64,000 bases of DNA, taken from contig CAJHZI010000688.1 of assembly GCA_905160935.1 (NCBI GenBank), forward strand, positions 305,429-369,428, given 5' to 3'. Below, piece by piece: positions 1 through 12,001 of the stretch. The position numbers were made by a program, and so were the translations under genes. The notes below the pieces were generated by a model. That model saw only the letters and a program-made list of their open reading frames with translations, searched no databases and was not told where the DNA came from. The stretch is from Enchytraeus crypticus (taxonomy: Eukaryota; Annelida; Clitellata; Enchytraeida; Enchytraeidae). Numbering within the stretch: the first letter of the stretch is position 1; each line of letters starts with the position of its first letter.

Positions 1-2
1 AA

Positions 3-95
3 CATCAGCAGTTTCAGCAACAATTGCTGAGCAACCTACAAGCGCTCACCTCTAACAACTTGACAGTGACGTCAATGCTCTACGGATCGCAGTGA
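3..95 (+). CDS. C-terminal end of a Q-rich protein (partial)
   Basis: A reading frame open from the window edge runs 30 codons to a TGA at 93-95. It starts HQQFQQQLLSNLQALTSNNL and ends SMLYGSQ. The glutamine-rich, low-repeat composition looks like the tail of a nuclear or transcription-related protein, but I do not recognise the family. It is followed by AT-rich DNA with AATAAA-like words (first near 222), as expected of a 3' UTR. The rest of the gene lies left of the window. The opposite strand gives no comparable frame. Confidence 0.5.
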   Translation, partial: HQQFQQQLLSNLQALTSNNLTVTSMLYGSQ

Positions 96-191
96 GCCTG
101 TCACACTAACTCTTAATTATTAAACAAGCTCTCCACGATTGCTCTTGTCACGCTCCCACTAATAACTAACCAAGAACGGTAACAAGTATAT

Positions 192-365
192 GTAACGCTA
201 CACACCCAGTGGTACATAGAAATAAAAAAAATGCCTCTATATCTTGATATAAGCAACGCTACACACCCAGTGGTACATGAAAATAAAAAATACCTCTATA
301 TCTTGATATAAACAACGCTTCACACCAGTGGTACATAGAAAAAAACCTTTATATCTTTATATAAG
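192..365. repeat. Three-copy tandem repeat (about 55-60 bp unit)
   Basis: Three successive units each read roughly ACGCTACACACCCAGTGGTA followed by an A-rich stretch and CCTCTATATCTTGATATAAGC. They lie in the presumed 3' flank of the Q-rich gene. Confidence 0.8.
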
Positions 366-912
366 CGACGATTGAGCCAATAGAATGATGGTGAAAATTT
401 TTCGGGGACGAAACTGGCTAAACTCAAATTTTAAATTCCAATAGTTTAACTGTTACAATTATAGGTTTAAATTTAATCAAAAGTAGTAGGCTAAATTTTG
501 TCGTTAGTAGTTCATATCATACAAACAACTGGTACATATGAAGAGGCATAGGCATAAAAAGTTGGTAACCTCAACCAAACAGGTATTATGTCCGTATAAG
601 GCGATAAAACAGTGTCGATCCAGTATTACGGAAATCAGCCCTTTGGCTAAAGGGGATGAAATGTTGTTACTGTTTTCTTACAACATAAAACTAACATAGC
701 CTAAAACAAACGTTAACACTGAAATTAAACACACAATGGCATACGAGCAATAACCTTTACAACAGTCGCCCTAATGAAATATTGATAAAACACTCCAATC
801 AAAAACCGGTTCCAAACAAATCCATTGCAGGCGACTACTTGAATCTTTCAATAATGCAAACACTGACAAGTTCCACACCTGATAGTTCTCATGAAAATAA
901 ACACCAATTTAC

Positions 913-965
913 CATTGATTGCGATCTACGGAGTAATTATCAACAGTTGAACTGATGTCCGCCAT
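913..965 (-). CDS. Possible first coding exon on the minus strand
   Basis: On the minus strand an ATG in a start-like context (ATATGGCGGAC, also YY1-like) opens 17 codons, MADISSTVDNYSVDRNQ, running into a usable donor (ATG then GTAAAT). The frame is open further upstream to 991. No downstream exon was recognised and no family is assigned, so this may be chance. Confidence 0.2.
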
Positions 966-1215
966 ATCTGAAGCTTTGTCAGCTTCTTCCAACTGCAATC
1001 TAATCTCAATATTCTAGCAAGTATGACATTTACGGTCTTGCAACATTTATGATTCATTTGCAACTAATTTTCTCGCTTCATTGCATTAACTGAAGCAGAA
1101 TTTGGATAGAACCAGTCGATCTAGTTCGCATGTTATTCTCAATCATAATCAAAGACTTGTGCCAATAACAACAGTAATAATAATACACTTTTTTATTACA
1201 GAAAGCACCTAAGCA

Positions 1216-1345
1216 TTCATCATCATCATCGTCGTCATCTTCATCTTCATCATCTTCATCATTTTCATCATCATCACCATCACCATCATCATCATCATCT
1301 TCTTCCCTCGAATCCCAGTTTAGCTAGGGCCGGGAAAAGCACGCA
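1216..1345 (-). repeat. CAT-tailed retroposon 3' end
   Basis: A CAT/TCA-repeat run is followed by CTCGAATCCCAGTTTAGCTA, then a GGCCGGGA-type word. On the minus strand this is the 3' end of a family that ends CCCGACCCTGGTTAAGCTGG plus a GAT-repeat tail. Better copies are at 21722-22006, 23548-23620, 25742-25850 and 49664-49860. Confidence 0.65.
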
Positions 1346-2985
1346 AGTATTATGATCATAAAAGAAAATATTTTTCATTTAGGATTTTCCATTTTTCAAT
1401 TTTTCATTCACACGTGCTGCAGGCCCTCCAAGGTCTAAATCTGGCTAAATCTGGTTTATTCACATAAACATTTGAGTAATTTTGATGTATACTTTAAAGA
1501 TACCCCTAGAGCAAGTATAAGCAGATGACGAGGTTGGTAACACAATTCAGATGGTCCTGGCCACACTGCCACGATTCAAATACACTGTCTCTAACAAAAT
1601 CCTTATGCTACAGAAAGTTATACTGAACTGTTACTTTTGTGCGATCAAAAATTTGCAAAGTTTCATTCTGTCTTAATTCAATGTGACTTCAATTACGTAT
1701 AGTCGTCAGTGAAAATTGTTCAGTGTTCACAGTGGTACCAGGCAAAGAGTAGACAAAATCCCGCAACCTCAAGAGCTAAAGTGTAAAACCTACTAACTCC
1801 GAAAAAACCTCTGCTATTTTAGAGTGCGTCGCAATTACTGTACTAAAGCACGACCAGTGTAAACATTATTATAGTAGAGTTGTAAAAATCTTACACAAAA
1901 CTCTTGCTCATACCAAATCCGGCCTTAGCCTACGGCTAAATATAACGGATGTACAATTGTATAATTTAGAAACATGCTTGAATATTACTCATTCTGCATA
2001 TATGTACATACATAGAATGAAAGAAATTAAATGCCAGCATGATTATACTATATCAGTCTAGCCATGTCCCACCTCTCTGGGCGAGAGGTGGGTCCAAGAG
2101 AAAAAATATCATATATCTCTGCATCTGTTTCATAAAGAGCACACAAAACTGAAGTGAAAAACTTGGGTAAATTCTCTAACACATTCGCTATGGACCAGTA
2201 AACCATTCGTGTACGTTATGCTTTAGATAGATTAGTGCTATATACGATTGTCATTTTTCATCTTAGTGGCTTGGAAAAAACAAGCAAAAAGGTCCCAAAA
2301 TAAACACATGCTTATAACCATAAACTCGAAATATAACTAAGTACATACTAAATGCAACTTCAAAGCTACCCGCCAGTTTTCATAACAAATCTGAATCACG
2401 CAATTGATTTAACACAAGCAGATAAACTGTGAAAAACTGGCGACGTAAATAAAGCGCAAAAATCGCGACAACTCGAAGGCTAAACCTTCGTTTATGAGCC
2501 GAATATCTGCGCAAAAGCCACCCCAAGACCTACAATTAGTACAAACAGCACAAGACAAAGAGCGTAAATATCAGAAAAATATCACACATCGATTAGTCAG
2601 CTGAGTGTGTTGTTTCTGGTATCAGCAAGAAACAACGGCATCAGGTAACTTAACGGTCCTTGTTATATTAATCGTTATATTTTTAAACAGCAATTTTTAC
2701 CAATTTTTCTTAGAAACATTGCAGAAACCTCACCCTACAGCTGTGGCCGTAATACAGCGGACATCTTTTTCTACTACGAGCTAGTGGCTACAACTGGAGT
2801 GATAAAAACCACCTCAATTTTCTCGTTTTCTCTAAAAGTTCATATCCGTGGTCTTGGTAATGTACTATAACAAACAACTTATACGCATTTACTCTATTTC
2901 TTTCGTGAACAGCTAAATTAACGCATACATGCTTTTTTGGCAGACTCGAAAGTTCATGGAAACAATGAAATATAACACAATCACG
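1346..2985. other. AT-rich DNA without recognised genes
   Basis: No gene or known repeat is seen apart from one hairpin: CCCACCTCTC (2068-2077) and its complement GAGAGGTGGG (2083-2092) around a 5-base loop. A 36-codon plus-strand frame at 2494-2604 (starts MSRISAQKPPQD) has no splice or family support. Confidence 0.5.
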
Positions 2986-3120
2986 CTGGAGCCATTGGCG
3001 TTGTCGGTAGGATATTCGACGGTGGATCAGTATGTGCGGGGTTCAAATCCTGGGCTCGCCCGTCATTGACATCGCTTTCGAGTGAGGAAACTGACGTTAA
3101 CATTAGCTTAGCTTAGCTTT
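2986..3120 (+). repeat. SINE family A, tRNA-derived
   Basis: The element starts GGAGCCATTGGCGTTGTCGG, has a tRNA B-box-like GGTTCAAATCC near 3040, then CTCGCCCGTCATTGACATCG, and ends ACTGACGTTAACATTAGCTT. Ten copies of this roughly 135-bp family lie in the window in both orientations. The head is tRNA-like but the rest does not fold as a tRNA, so it is a retroposon and not a tRNA gene. Confidence 0.85.
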
Positions 3121-3585
3121 AATAAACAACAGCGTTTTCAGTCGTTTTAAGCAAAAAGTACAATAGTGCTATAAATATGATTGCTAACGTACATTTGGCC
3201 ATACATTGTACTGAGAACACAAAAGAGATCCAGGTTTGCTTTACTATACAACTTTACCACAACTTTTCAATTGCATTGAATTGCATTGCAGATCAAGCTG
3301 CGCATAAACGACACAAAGCAGTCTTTTCATTTGACTTTCTATCAGTTCCACTACACGCGATTATGTCAAAAAACTTTTAACAGCTTTAGGCCGGGTTCAA
3401 CAGTAAAAACCAGTTGTTAGAGATTTTCCCTTACGAAATCACATGACTCGAGTAAATCCAAGTGTTTAAATGCGTACACGCGAAAAAACAAAAACTTACA
3501 GGACAAATAAATGCATAATCTGCAGTGTATAGCACTAGTAGTAATGTTTCATATACTCCAAGCTAAAATGGAAGACAGAGAACAG

Positions 3586-3745
3586 TGCAGGCGTGCGCAG
3601 AACTTTGGACTGATCTTCTGGATTTTTGAATTTGCACCGTTTTTGGACAATCTTTTTGCTCGCCGGTTTGATTTTGATTCAATAGTGCTTGATGTTGTCT
3701 TTAATGACTGTAGCACTCTAATTGTTATTATTATTATCAACTATT
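3586..3745 (+). repeat. TTA-tailed retroposon 3' end (family C)
   Basis: The core TTTGAATTTGCACCGTTTTT through GATTCAATAGTGCTTGATGT and GACTGTAGCACTCTAATTGT ends in a TTATTATTATTA tail. Near copies sit at 43866-43962, 46370-46522 and, reversed, 40190-40262. It looks like the 3' end of a LINE or SINE and encodes nothing recognisable. Confidence 0.75.
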
Positions 3746-5879
3746 CTCTAGCAGAGTTCAACGAGTCCGGGAACAGACTCGCCGTAACGGAAGCGGTTTC
3801 CAAGCCGCTGCTAACGCTGATATTGCTGGTAAGTTGATAATGCAGTAATTAACGCGAGCAGGATGTTAGTAGGATGTTAATAACATCACGTCCAGGGTCT
3901 GACCTCATAATATCCTACACTTATCTCGTAACTGATAGTCCATAGCGCAACATCAACATCCTCCTCTCTTAATTATATCTGATATACGAACGCGCCACAA
4001 CCACCACAAATGTATTATCTATCATATTACGGGTCTGAGGCAGCCAGTACTCCCATAAACAAGCGCGCTGTGCATCTGGATCTGACCTTAATAGAAGCAT
4101 TTGTACAGAATAAACTCAAATCTACAAATTTATCTTCGTTCAATGAATTTAAGCGCGATTTATTGGCAGAGAACTGCTAGTTATGCATATTCAGCTTCTT
4201 TAATGCCGCCCTTAGGTTTAGAACCAGACGTAAAATCTTGTAATGTCTTGTATTTTATTATTTTATATCATATATCTAACGTTTTATAATTGTATTGTAC
4301 TATATGTTATCTCTCCACGTACTTATTATGCCTACAAGATCGATTTGAGTTATTTTTTGGTGGAGTCTATTACAGTGTAAAATGCTCGAAATTGTACTAG
4401 TTAAGAGAGACTTAAAAATTGGATTGGAAAGTTTTTACAACGCACAACCATAATTCACGCTAATTGCACATCAACTCGAATGCTTTCTGACCGTTCGACA
4501 TGGGCCTCGCATTGTCTGATTGACAGTAACATACAAGCAAACAATCAATACCTATTACCTGGCACTAAAATGAATGCTGTGTGTAATATCAAGCCGTATT
4601 GTAGAATATGTACGGGTAAGGCAAATTTGATTGAATAAAATTTGAAAAACATGGAGCTACCATCAACAACTCATTCTAGCACAATGAAATAAGAAATAAT
4701 GAGGTTAAACTCTACTGCTCGTACCATTAGACCACTGTCTCAGACAATACCCAGGTGTCGCATGTGAATAATGTGATGTGATAATATCAGAGATAGTGTA
4801 CCATAGACCTATCCTGTACTCTAATATTTCAATTTGACAACCCCGAGCAGTACCGTTTACACTTATTTAAAGCACGGCAGGAGTTTTTTTGAATAAGTCG
4901 ATAAATTAAAGTCAGAAAACTGTCGGTGTTGAGTCCAGCTGAGCAAATATCAGTAGTAAAGCAAAGAAATGCAAGTAAACATTCCAAACACCTTCAGTTC
5001 TGCACTTGATCAACCTTATCAGAGTTGTTTCGAAGTGTGACTAAGAAAGATACGGTTGACCTTTATGTTAAATGTTCACTTCTACTTTAACCTTTTGTGC
5101 TACTCAAGCCGTTTATCGAAAAAAACTGCACCGTTTATCGTCTCTCTTTTATCGTTTTGTTGATTACACAAGATTACAAAGGTTTCAATCTCTTATTTTA
5201 ATTTAATTTTATTAACTCGTCGCTTATGCAGGACATTCAGCGGCGACAGCAACGTTAAATTCACATGAAGTCTAAATCTGGAGATCCGGAAAACCATGAA
5301 CATATATAAGATCGTGCATTAATTCCTGAAAGCATCAATTGATGCTGGCCGCGCTGTTATTCAAAACCCAGTCTTTATTTAGACTATCTCTGATCATTCT
5401 ATTGAATTACAGTCTATGTCCACAAACTGACAGTCTATTTCTAGAACTCTCAATCATCTCTAAATCATTTCTCCATCTCCATTTACACGGGACGGCATAA
5501 TAATCAGAGGTCTTGGCATCCAGAAACTAGTTTCTTTTATTGGACGATAGTATTTCTTGGCAAAAATAATGCAATAGTTATCCACGATGACATAGAACAA
5601 CATTAGACCCAGGCCCTTGGTTAAAATCATTAAGCGGATGTATCCTCAGATGATTTAAACTACAGTTCTATACTAATAACTCAATAAAGTCAACAAGTTC
5701 GTCAGATTTTGGATTCTCGTGGATTTTTCCACTATTATTTTACGGGATTTTTCCACTTCTGTAACCACCCACTCTCTTTTGCTAGTAACTAAACTCCTAT
5801 TTCACGTCAGTTTCGTCGCCCGAAAGAATACCAATGACAATGATAAATACATCGCTTGGATATGCTTTGATAAGCTATG
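3746..5879. other. AT-rich DNA without recognised genes
   Basis: Nothing firm is seen. A 56-codon minus-strand frame near 5462-5630 begins MILTKGLGLMLFYVIVDN and looks membrane-like, but it has no family match and no splice context, so it is not called as a gene. Confidence 0.45.
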
Positions 5880-6035
5880 ATGTGCCATAATAAATACACA
5901 GCTATGATATGTTATGATAAATAAATACACAGCTATGATATGTTATGATAAATAAATACACAGCTATGATATGTTATGATAAATAAATACACAGCTATAA
6001 TATGTTATGATAAATACACAGCTGTTATGAAAAAT
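5880..6035. repeat. 31-bp minisatellite
   Basis: About five units of 31 bp, ACACAGCTATGATATGTTAT plus GATAAATAAAT, repeat with few changes. For example, ACACAG recurs at 5896 and 5927. Confidence 0.9.
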
Positions 6036-6039
6036 ACAG

Positions 6040-6360
6040 GAGTATGATATGCTAAATGAACCATCGATGTGTACAATCATGATATACTAAATGAACCATC
6101 GATGTGTACAATCATGATACACTAAATGAACCATCGATGTGTACGATCATGATACACTAAATGAACCATCGATGTGTACAATCATGATACACTAAATGAA
6201 CCATCGATGTGTACAATCATGATATGCTAAATGAACCATCGATGTGTACGATCATGATATACTAAATGAATCATCGATGTGTACAATCATGATATACTAA
6301 ATGAATCATCGATGTGTACAATCATGATATATTAAATGAATCATCGTTGTGTACAATCAG
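6040..6360. repeat. 35-bp minisatellite
   Basis: About nine units of 35 bp, each ACTAAATGAACCATCGATGT then GTACAATCATGATAC, directly follow the 31-bp array. The unit contains palindromic ATCGAT and ATCATGAT. The two arrays differ in sequence but abut. Confidence 0.9.
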
Positions 6361-7797
6361 AATAAATTCAATGTCTAGAGAGCATTGCTTGCAGGGCTAT
6401 ATATATAGTGAATGAAAGAAAATCACTGACGGTTTAACTTACATCCAGAAAAATATAGTGAAGAACAAGCATAGTCGTCTCAGGACTCTAAAGCTGCTGA
6501 GAATTTTTTCTGAGTATCGATCGAGGATTTGAGATAAACACACATACACACGTTTGTACGCACGCACGCACTGGCATACAAACACACATACACTCACACA
6601 CAGTCCACACTGCTCGTTCGGTTCTGATAAATCATTGATAAACGCGTATACAAAATAACTGTGCATACTAAATAAACACTAAATAAATACTAATAACTGT
6701 GCATATGGACTAACTAAAACCGGTATTGAGCACACAGGTAACACCACTATAAGTTAAGCTCTGCTACACACACCGACACATAAAGCTGTAAACATTAAAC
6801 GAAAACACACACACTTATAAACACATACGAGACCGTACGAACATATATAAAAACAGACAGAGATAGCTACAAGCATGTGTGAGCACAGATATAAGCATGG
6901 ATGAAAAACATACTTTATCTACTGCTGGTTATAGAGAAAATATTGTGAAAAAGCATATACTTTTACTTATATTTTGTTAATAGAGTATTGCAATATCGCT
7001 GATAAATTTTGGCTAAATCGCATATAATTAAATCACTGACAACAAAATCACCGATATTTATAATGTCCATCAAGATGTGTAAAACTACGCTTATTGAGTT
7101 CTAGACCACTTGTAGACCCCTCTAAGCACAAACTAAATCCTGTAGGCCTACTATGTTCTTAGAATAGCTAAATGTTTAAACAGACAACAAATGTGTTGTA
7201 CATCATTCTTTATATATTTAATAAATTGATTTATTTTGCTGAAAATAATTATTTTTGATTTCATTTACTGTTAAATAAAAAGAGCAAACTACCTGAAGTT
7301 ACACTTTCATACATACACGAAATGCTGGTCATAAGAAATTTCTTTCCAATTTAATTTAACTGGATTACTTCAACTGTCTCTCCTTTATTTTTGCCACCAT
7401 TTTTATCTCTTTTGAATGAAACAAATGAACAGTGAAACAAATTTTTCCCAAGTTAATTGCATTTGTAGCACTAGTTGATTAATTATATATTTGATTAATT
7501 ACATTTTTATATTGAATAAATTGAAATAAAAAAATAAAAAGACAGAAACAAACATAATAGAACATAAAAGATTCAGGAAGAACAGATTGTTAGGCTGATA
7601 CGGCGGAGATAGACAATATGACGAACACGCAAACTAACAGAGACGAACAGATACACAACTAGACATATAGATGGCACACTGCTTTAAGTAGATACACAAA
7701 CAGACATGCAGAGGGGATGGAGGGACAAAGACAGATAAAAGAAAAAAAGAACAGATAGAGTAGATAATTCAACCTAGATAGACAGTTTTATACATAC
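6361..7797. other. Gene-free AT-rich stretch
   Basis: CA- and GACA-rich simple sequence lies near 6535-6610 and 7560-7760. No gene is recognised. A 75-codon minus-strand frame at 6439-6666 ends at a donor-like ATG|GTAAGT but is largely low-complexity V/C codons. Confidence 0.45.
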
Positions 7798-7841
7798 ACA
7801 GAGTTGAATAGATAAGCTCGGCCTTGACTGCCCTGGAAAGA
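7798..7841 (-). CDS. YPEL: YPEL exon 2
   Basis: Acceptor TTTCAG, then TCT TTC CAG; 14 codons plus 2 bases; donor GTATGT. Encodes [14 protein letters not shown] and the start of a valine codon, an invariant YPEL block. Confidence 0.93.
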
Positions 7842-8047
7842 CTGAAACAGACAAATAAGCAGAAATCTACATAACAACAGAGTTTAAACTTAAAAATGCT
7901 TACACGCACTTAACCTAAACGTGTGCATTTGTTAGTTAAACTGTTAGTTAAACTGTTAGTTAAACCATGGACACCTTTATATACAGCATCCACTAATTAT
8001 AAATTATATATATATATATACATGCATATATTATATATATTTATATA

Positions 8048-8140
<93 letters not shown>

Positions 8141-11100
8141 TGATACATTATATATTAATTATCTAGAAGTCCATGGTAAACGTATACAACTACTAGTTTG
8201 TTGGCTGGAGCCAGTGGCGACATTGGTAAGTTATCTGACTAAGGATCAGTATGTGTGGACTCAAATCCTGAGCTCGCTCGTCACTGATATCGCTTTCGAG
8301 AGATAAAACTGACGTTAACATCAGCTTTACAGCCTTTAGCAAATAAATTCTAGAATATTAAAGATTCGTCAATCTAAAATAATATTTTTTTGTTAGAAGA
8401 CAATTGCTATTAAGAAGACATAACATGAAAACAATCTAAGGCCTTGGCTAACGTTCATGGCTACGTATATAAATTAACCATACATCAAATCAACGAGGGA
8501 ACATCTGTTACATATAATTAATTTGACCTTGCGATATCTATACCTTCTGACAAGAAAAAAATCCTTCAGTTAGTAAACACAAAGAGATGGCAATAAAATC
8601 CTTTTCTACGTACAACAATACGTCAAGCGACGATAGCAAACAAATAGAAACTTACTTCGTATCACATCTAGGCCCGATTGCAAAATTGCTGCGTAGTAAT
8701 TATAATTATATCTATGCATGCAATTATATTGACCAGTTTACATCAAAACACAAGAAAAGCTGCAGAAGATGAGAAATTAACAAATTGATAAAATGCCTAA
8801 ATTAAAATATGCTACGTTTACTAATTTTAAATCCTAATTTTTCAGATCTATCGATAGTTTCAGAAAACGTCCGCGTCGCGCTGCCACTTCAGCATCAGCG
8901 ACAATTATTCCCTAGTCATGGACTTTCTGTCATCTTGGATACTTAATCCCATAAAATTAATTTATTTTTATCATCAAAGTTTATAAGTCTAAATGTCTAA
9001 TAAGTTACCTAAAAGCTCTATAAATTTCTAAAGTGGTGATTTCTAAATAAGTATATTGATTGATTGATTGATTGATAGATACCCCAGCGATGGTCAATGA
9101 CTCGAATCTATAACACAATACGAAAATGTTGACATTTTGTATAAGAAGGATACGACCAAAAACAATCATTTGGCTGCATGGGTTAGCGCAGTATCATAGT
9201 TACTGCGTTACGAGACAAAATATAATCAAAATATTGACTTCATTTCTCATCCGATTCCTTGACACTAACAACAGCAAATCTACCGATCACTTCTATTATT
9301 ATACTGTCAATACAAAACTGGTGAAAATTACCGCGTTGGGGGGAAAAGCCTCTTTGAAGCTTTCATTTTAACATTCTAAAACTAAATTCAAAATTTACAT
9401 TTGAAGAGAACTGAAATGCTAGCAAGATAAGTATCGTATTTGGTACAGCTTAGTAGCATTTATGGTAACAAATGGTAGGCCTATATTTTATAATCTATTT
9501 TGAGAATGTTCCCACTTATTTTGAAATGCTACTCATTAACAGATGCTGATCAGGAAATCGCTTCGAAACTAAATACAATTTTTCCAAATCCACCAGAAAA
9601 ATTTCCAAGACCTTACTTCGAAACTAAATCTTCTATTAAAGTTTCAAAGGCTACAATTCGAAATCTTTCGCACGCTCTCCTCTTGAAATTCGTTTCCCAT
9701 AATTCATGAACATCATCACTATAATTTTCATCATCGTCGTCGTTTCAATTTAGAGCGTAGAAGCAGATTTAGGCTAAGCAAACAGAACGGTAAAGCATGA
9801 CGGAATATAATCAGTTCAATGAACTGCATTAACCACGCTTCATATTAATCATACAGGCCTCTCACTCACTGCAGAAGTGTGACACTAATGATAAACAATT
9901 CTCCATTCCTGCGGTCCTCATCTCAATAGCAGGTCCAAAGTCCAAAATTTGCTCTCTACAATGCCCCTGCAGATTTATAATCTAAAGCGCATTTCTTCAG
10001 TAGAAGGATTCAAAAGATTTGAGAATGGCCAAACCAAGAACGGTGCTTGTTTTGTAAGTGAAACAAGTAGAGTGTCCTATTTACAGTGTAAAGTTGACTA
10101 TTCACAGCACTTGTACAGTTTACAAAAGTTTATATCTTGAAGGCAAGAGAACACTAATATTGAAATAGTCATAAATCTTAAGATTACGTCATAACATTTA
10201 CGATGTGAGATCAAATTGCAATGATAGTCTAAGCAATCTCAAAATCTGCAAAATTTGAGAATTTTTCTAATCGGAGTCTTTATAACTTTAAACTAGAGAT
10301 GGGAATCGAACCGAACCCGAACCGAACCCTAAAATCTAGAATTTGGACCGAACCAAACTCGAACCCAGACTCTGACCGAACCCGAACCGAACCCAGACTC
10401 TGGCCGAACCGAACCGAACCCGAACCCAGACTCTGGCCGAACCCGAACCGAACCCAGACTTCGTCCAAACCGAATTGAACCAAACTCTTGTAGTTCCTTT
10501 CTTCTTCACCAGCCTGACATTAAATAAAGACAGTAAAAACAGTACAAATATATATTAGTTTTTGCATTAAATGTTTTACAGTATCTAACAGCATATATTC
10601 AGGTAAGGCTGGTTCCGACACAAATTTTAAAATGGTAGTGGTACAAAGGAATGGTAGCGGGAAGCGAGACGGGCCTACAGAATATAATGGATAGTCTGAA
10701 TGATACGGCATTGAAATATGGAATGAAGATTAATATCAAAGAGACAAAAGTGATGAGAGATTTCAGATTTCATAAATTTCATAAATCACAGATTTCATAA
10801 AAATCTGAAAATTCTTGACTCAATCTAGGTGGATTTGTTCTTGTTAAATTCAAATTATGAATTTTTGCTAATTATAGTGTGCTACCTTAATATTTTTCAA
10901 GCCAGATTTACAACTAATTATATATGACATACTATATGTGTTAAGGCTGTCTGGAGTAAATAATTTTGCACCATAGCAATTCAATAATTTAATAACTATT
11001 TTCGTAACTTCATAATTGATCTGAGAGTTTCAAATTTGAAACCCTAAGGTAAATTATGAAGCTTATTACTGGTCAGTTGATAGCAAACGGTGTATATTAT

Positions 11101-11925
11101 GATCATTTTTCTATGGAAGTACACGTGTTTACCAAATCATCTTTATTTGACATTTTTCTGTTGCTAAATTGCACTTTGTCTCTGAAATATTGGATCAAAT
11201 TTTAGCCAAGACATTTCCACTTAATTATAAACGTATCTGATATTTAGGCCTATAGTGACAAAAAAAAATTAAAAATTAATGAAGCATTCTATTTGTTCGT
11301 TATAATCAAGGAGAATATTTCAGATACAATAATAAAGCTAAATATGTATATTATGAACAGTTGTTGGTCAATTTACAATATTATGTACAGGATTAAATAC
11401 GACTTCTCTCCTTTTTTCATTGTCATATTTTACACAGGTGAAAAAATGTGGCAGCTATTATGGCTTAATGAATTTTTAAGCATATTTACCATAAACTATT
11501 TTAAACATGTTTGTCACAACCATGATTATTATAAGTAAAGTTAAACAATTGCAACATTATCCAAACCAAACCATTTCGAACTCGAATCGAACTCTTGCGT
11601 GTTGGAAAGCAAGCCGAACCCGAACCGAACCCGAACCCTTGTTAGAACCGAACCCGAACCGAACCGAACTTGCATTTTCAACGAACCGAACTCTCAAATT
11701 GTCAACTGCTAACCGAACCCGAACCGAACCGAACTTTTATTTTCAACGAACCGAACCGAACCCGAACTTTGGAAATTCATAATAAAAGTCCCATCTCTAC
11801 TTTAAACCGGTCGTACTCTTCTGAATACAATACATCTAGCAATTAGTTAGCTCGATAAAGCAAGAAGAATGCCGCAGAAAAAACTAGTCCATTACAATCT
11901 ACCAATTCAGTCAACTCTATTGCTC

Positions 11926-12001
<76 letters not shown>

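Larger units (their letters stand above)
10294..11799. mobile_element. Non-autonomous hAT-type DNA transposon
   Basis: The ends are inverted repeats TAGAGATGGGA (10294-10304) and TCCCATCTCTA (11789-11799), flanked by a perfect 8-bp target duplication CTTTAAAC (10286-10293 and 11800-11807). Eight-base duplications and a YAGRGATGGG-type terminus are hAT hallmarks. Both subterminal regions are packed with CCGAACC-type words in the same orientation (10305-10480 and 11575-11768), as expected of transposase-binding arrays. No transposase frame is present in the 1.5 kb, so it must be mobilised in trans. The perfect duplication suggests recent insertion. Confidence 0.9.

Noticed and set aside
3030-3060. 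tRNA gene suggested by the box-B motif GGTTCAAATCC
   Set aside because: The same motif recurs in ten SINE copies and no full cloverleaf can be drawn.
8587-9709. Several 61-81 codon plus-strand frames
   Set aside because: Intron 1 of YPEL; no similarity, no splice support, AT-biased codons.
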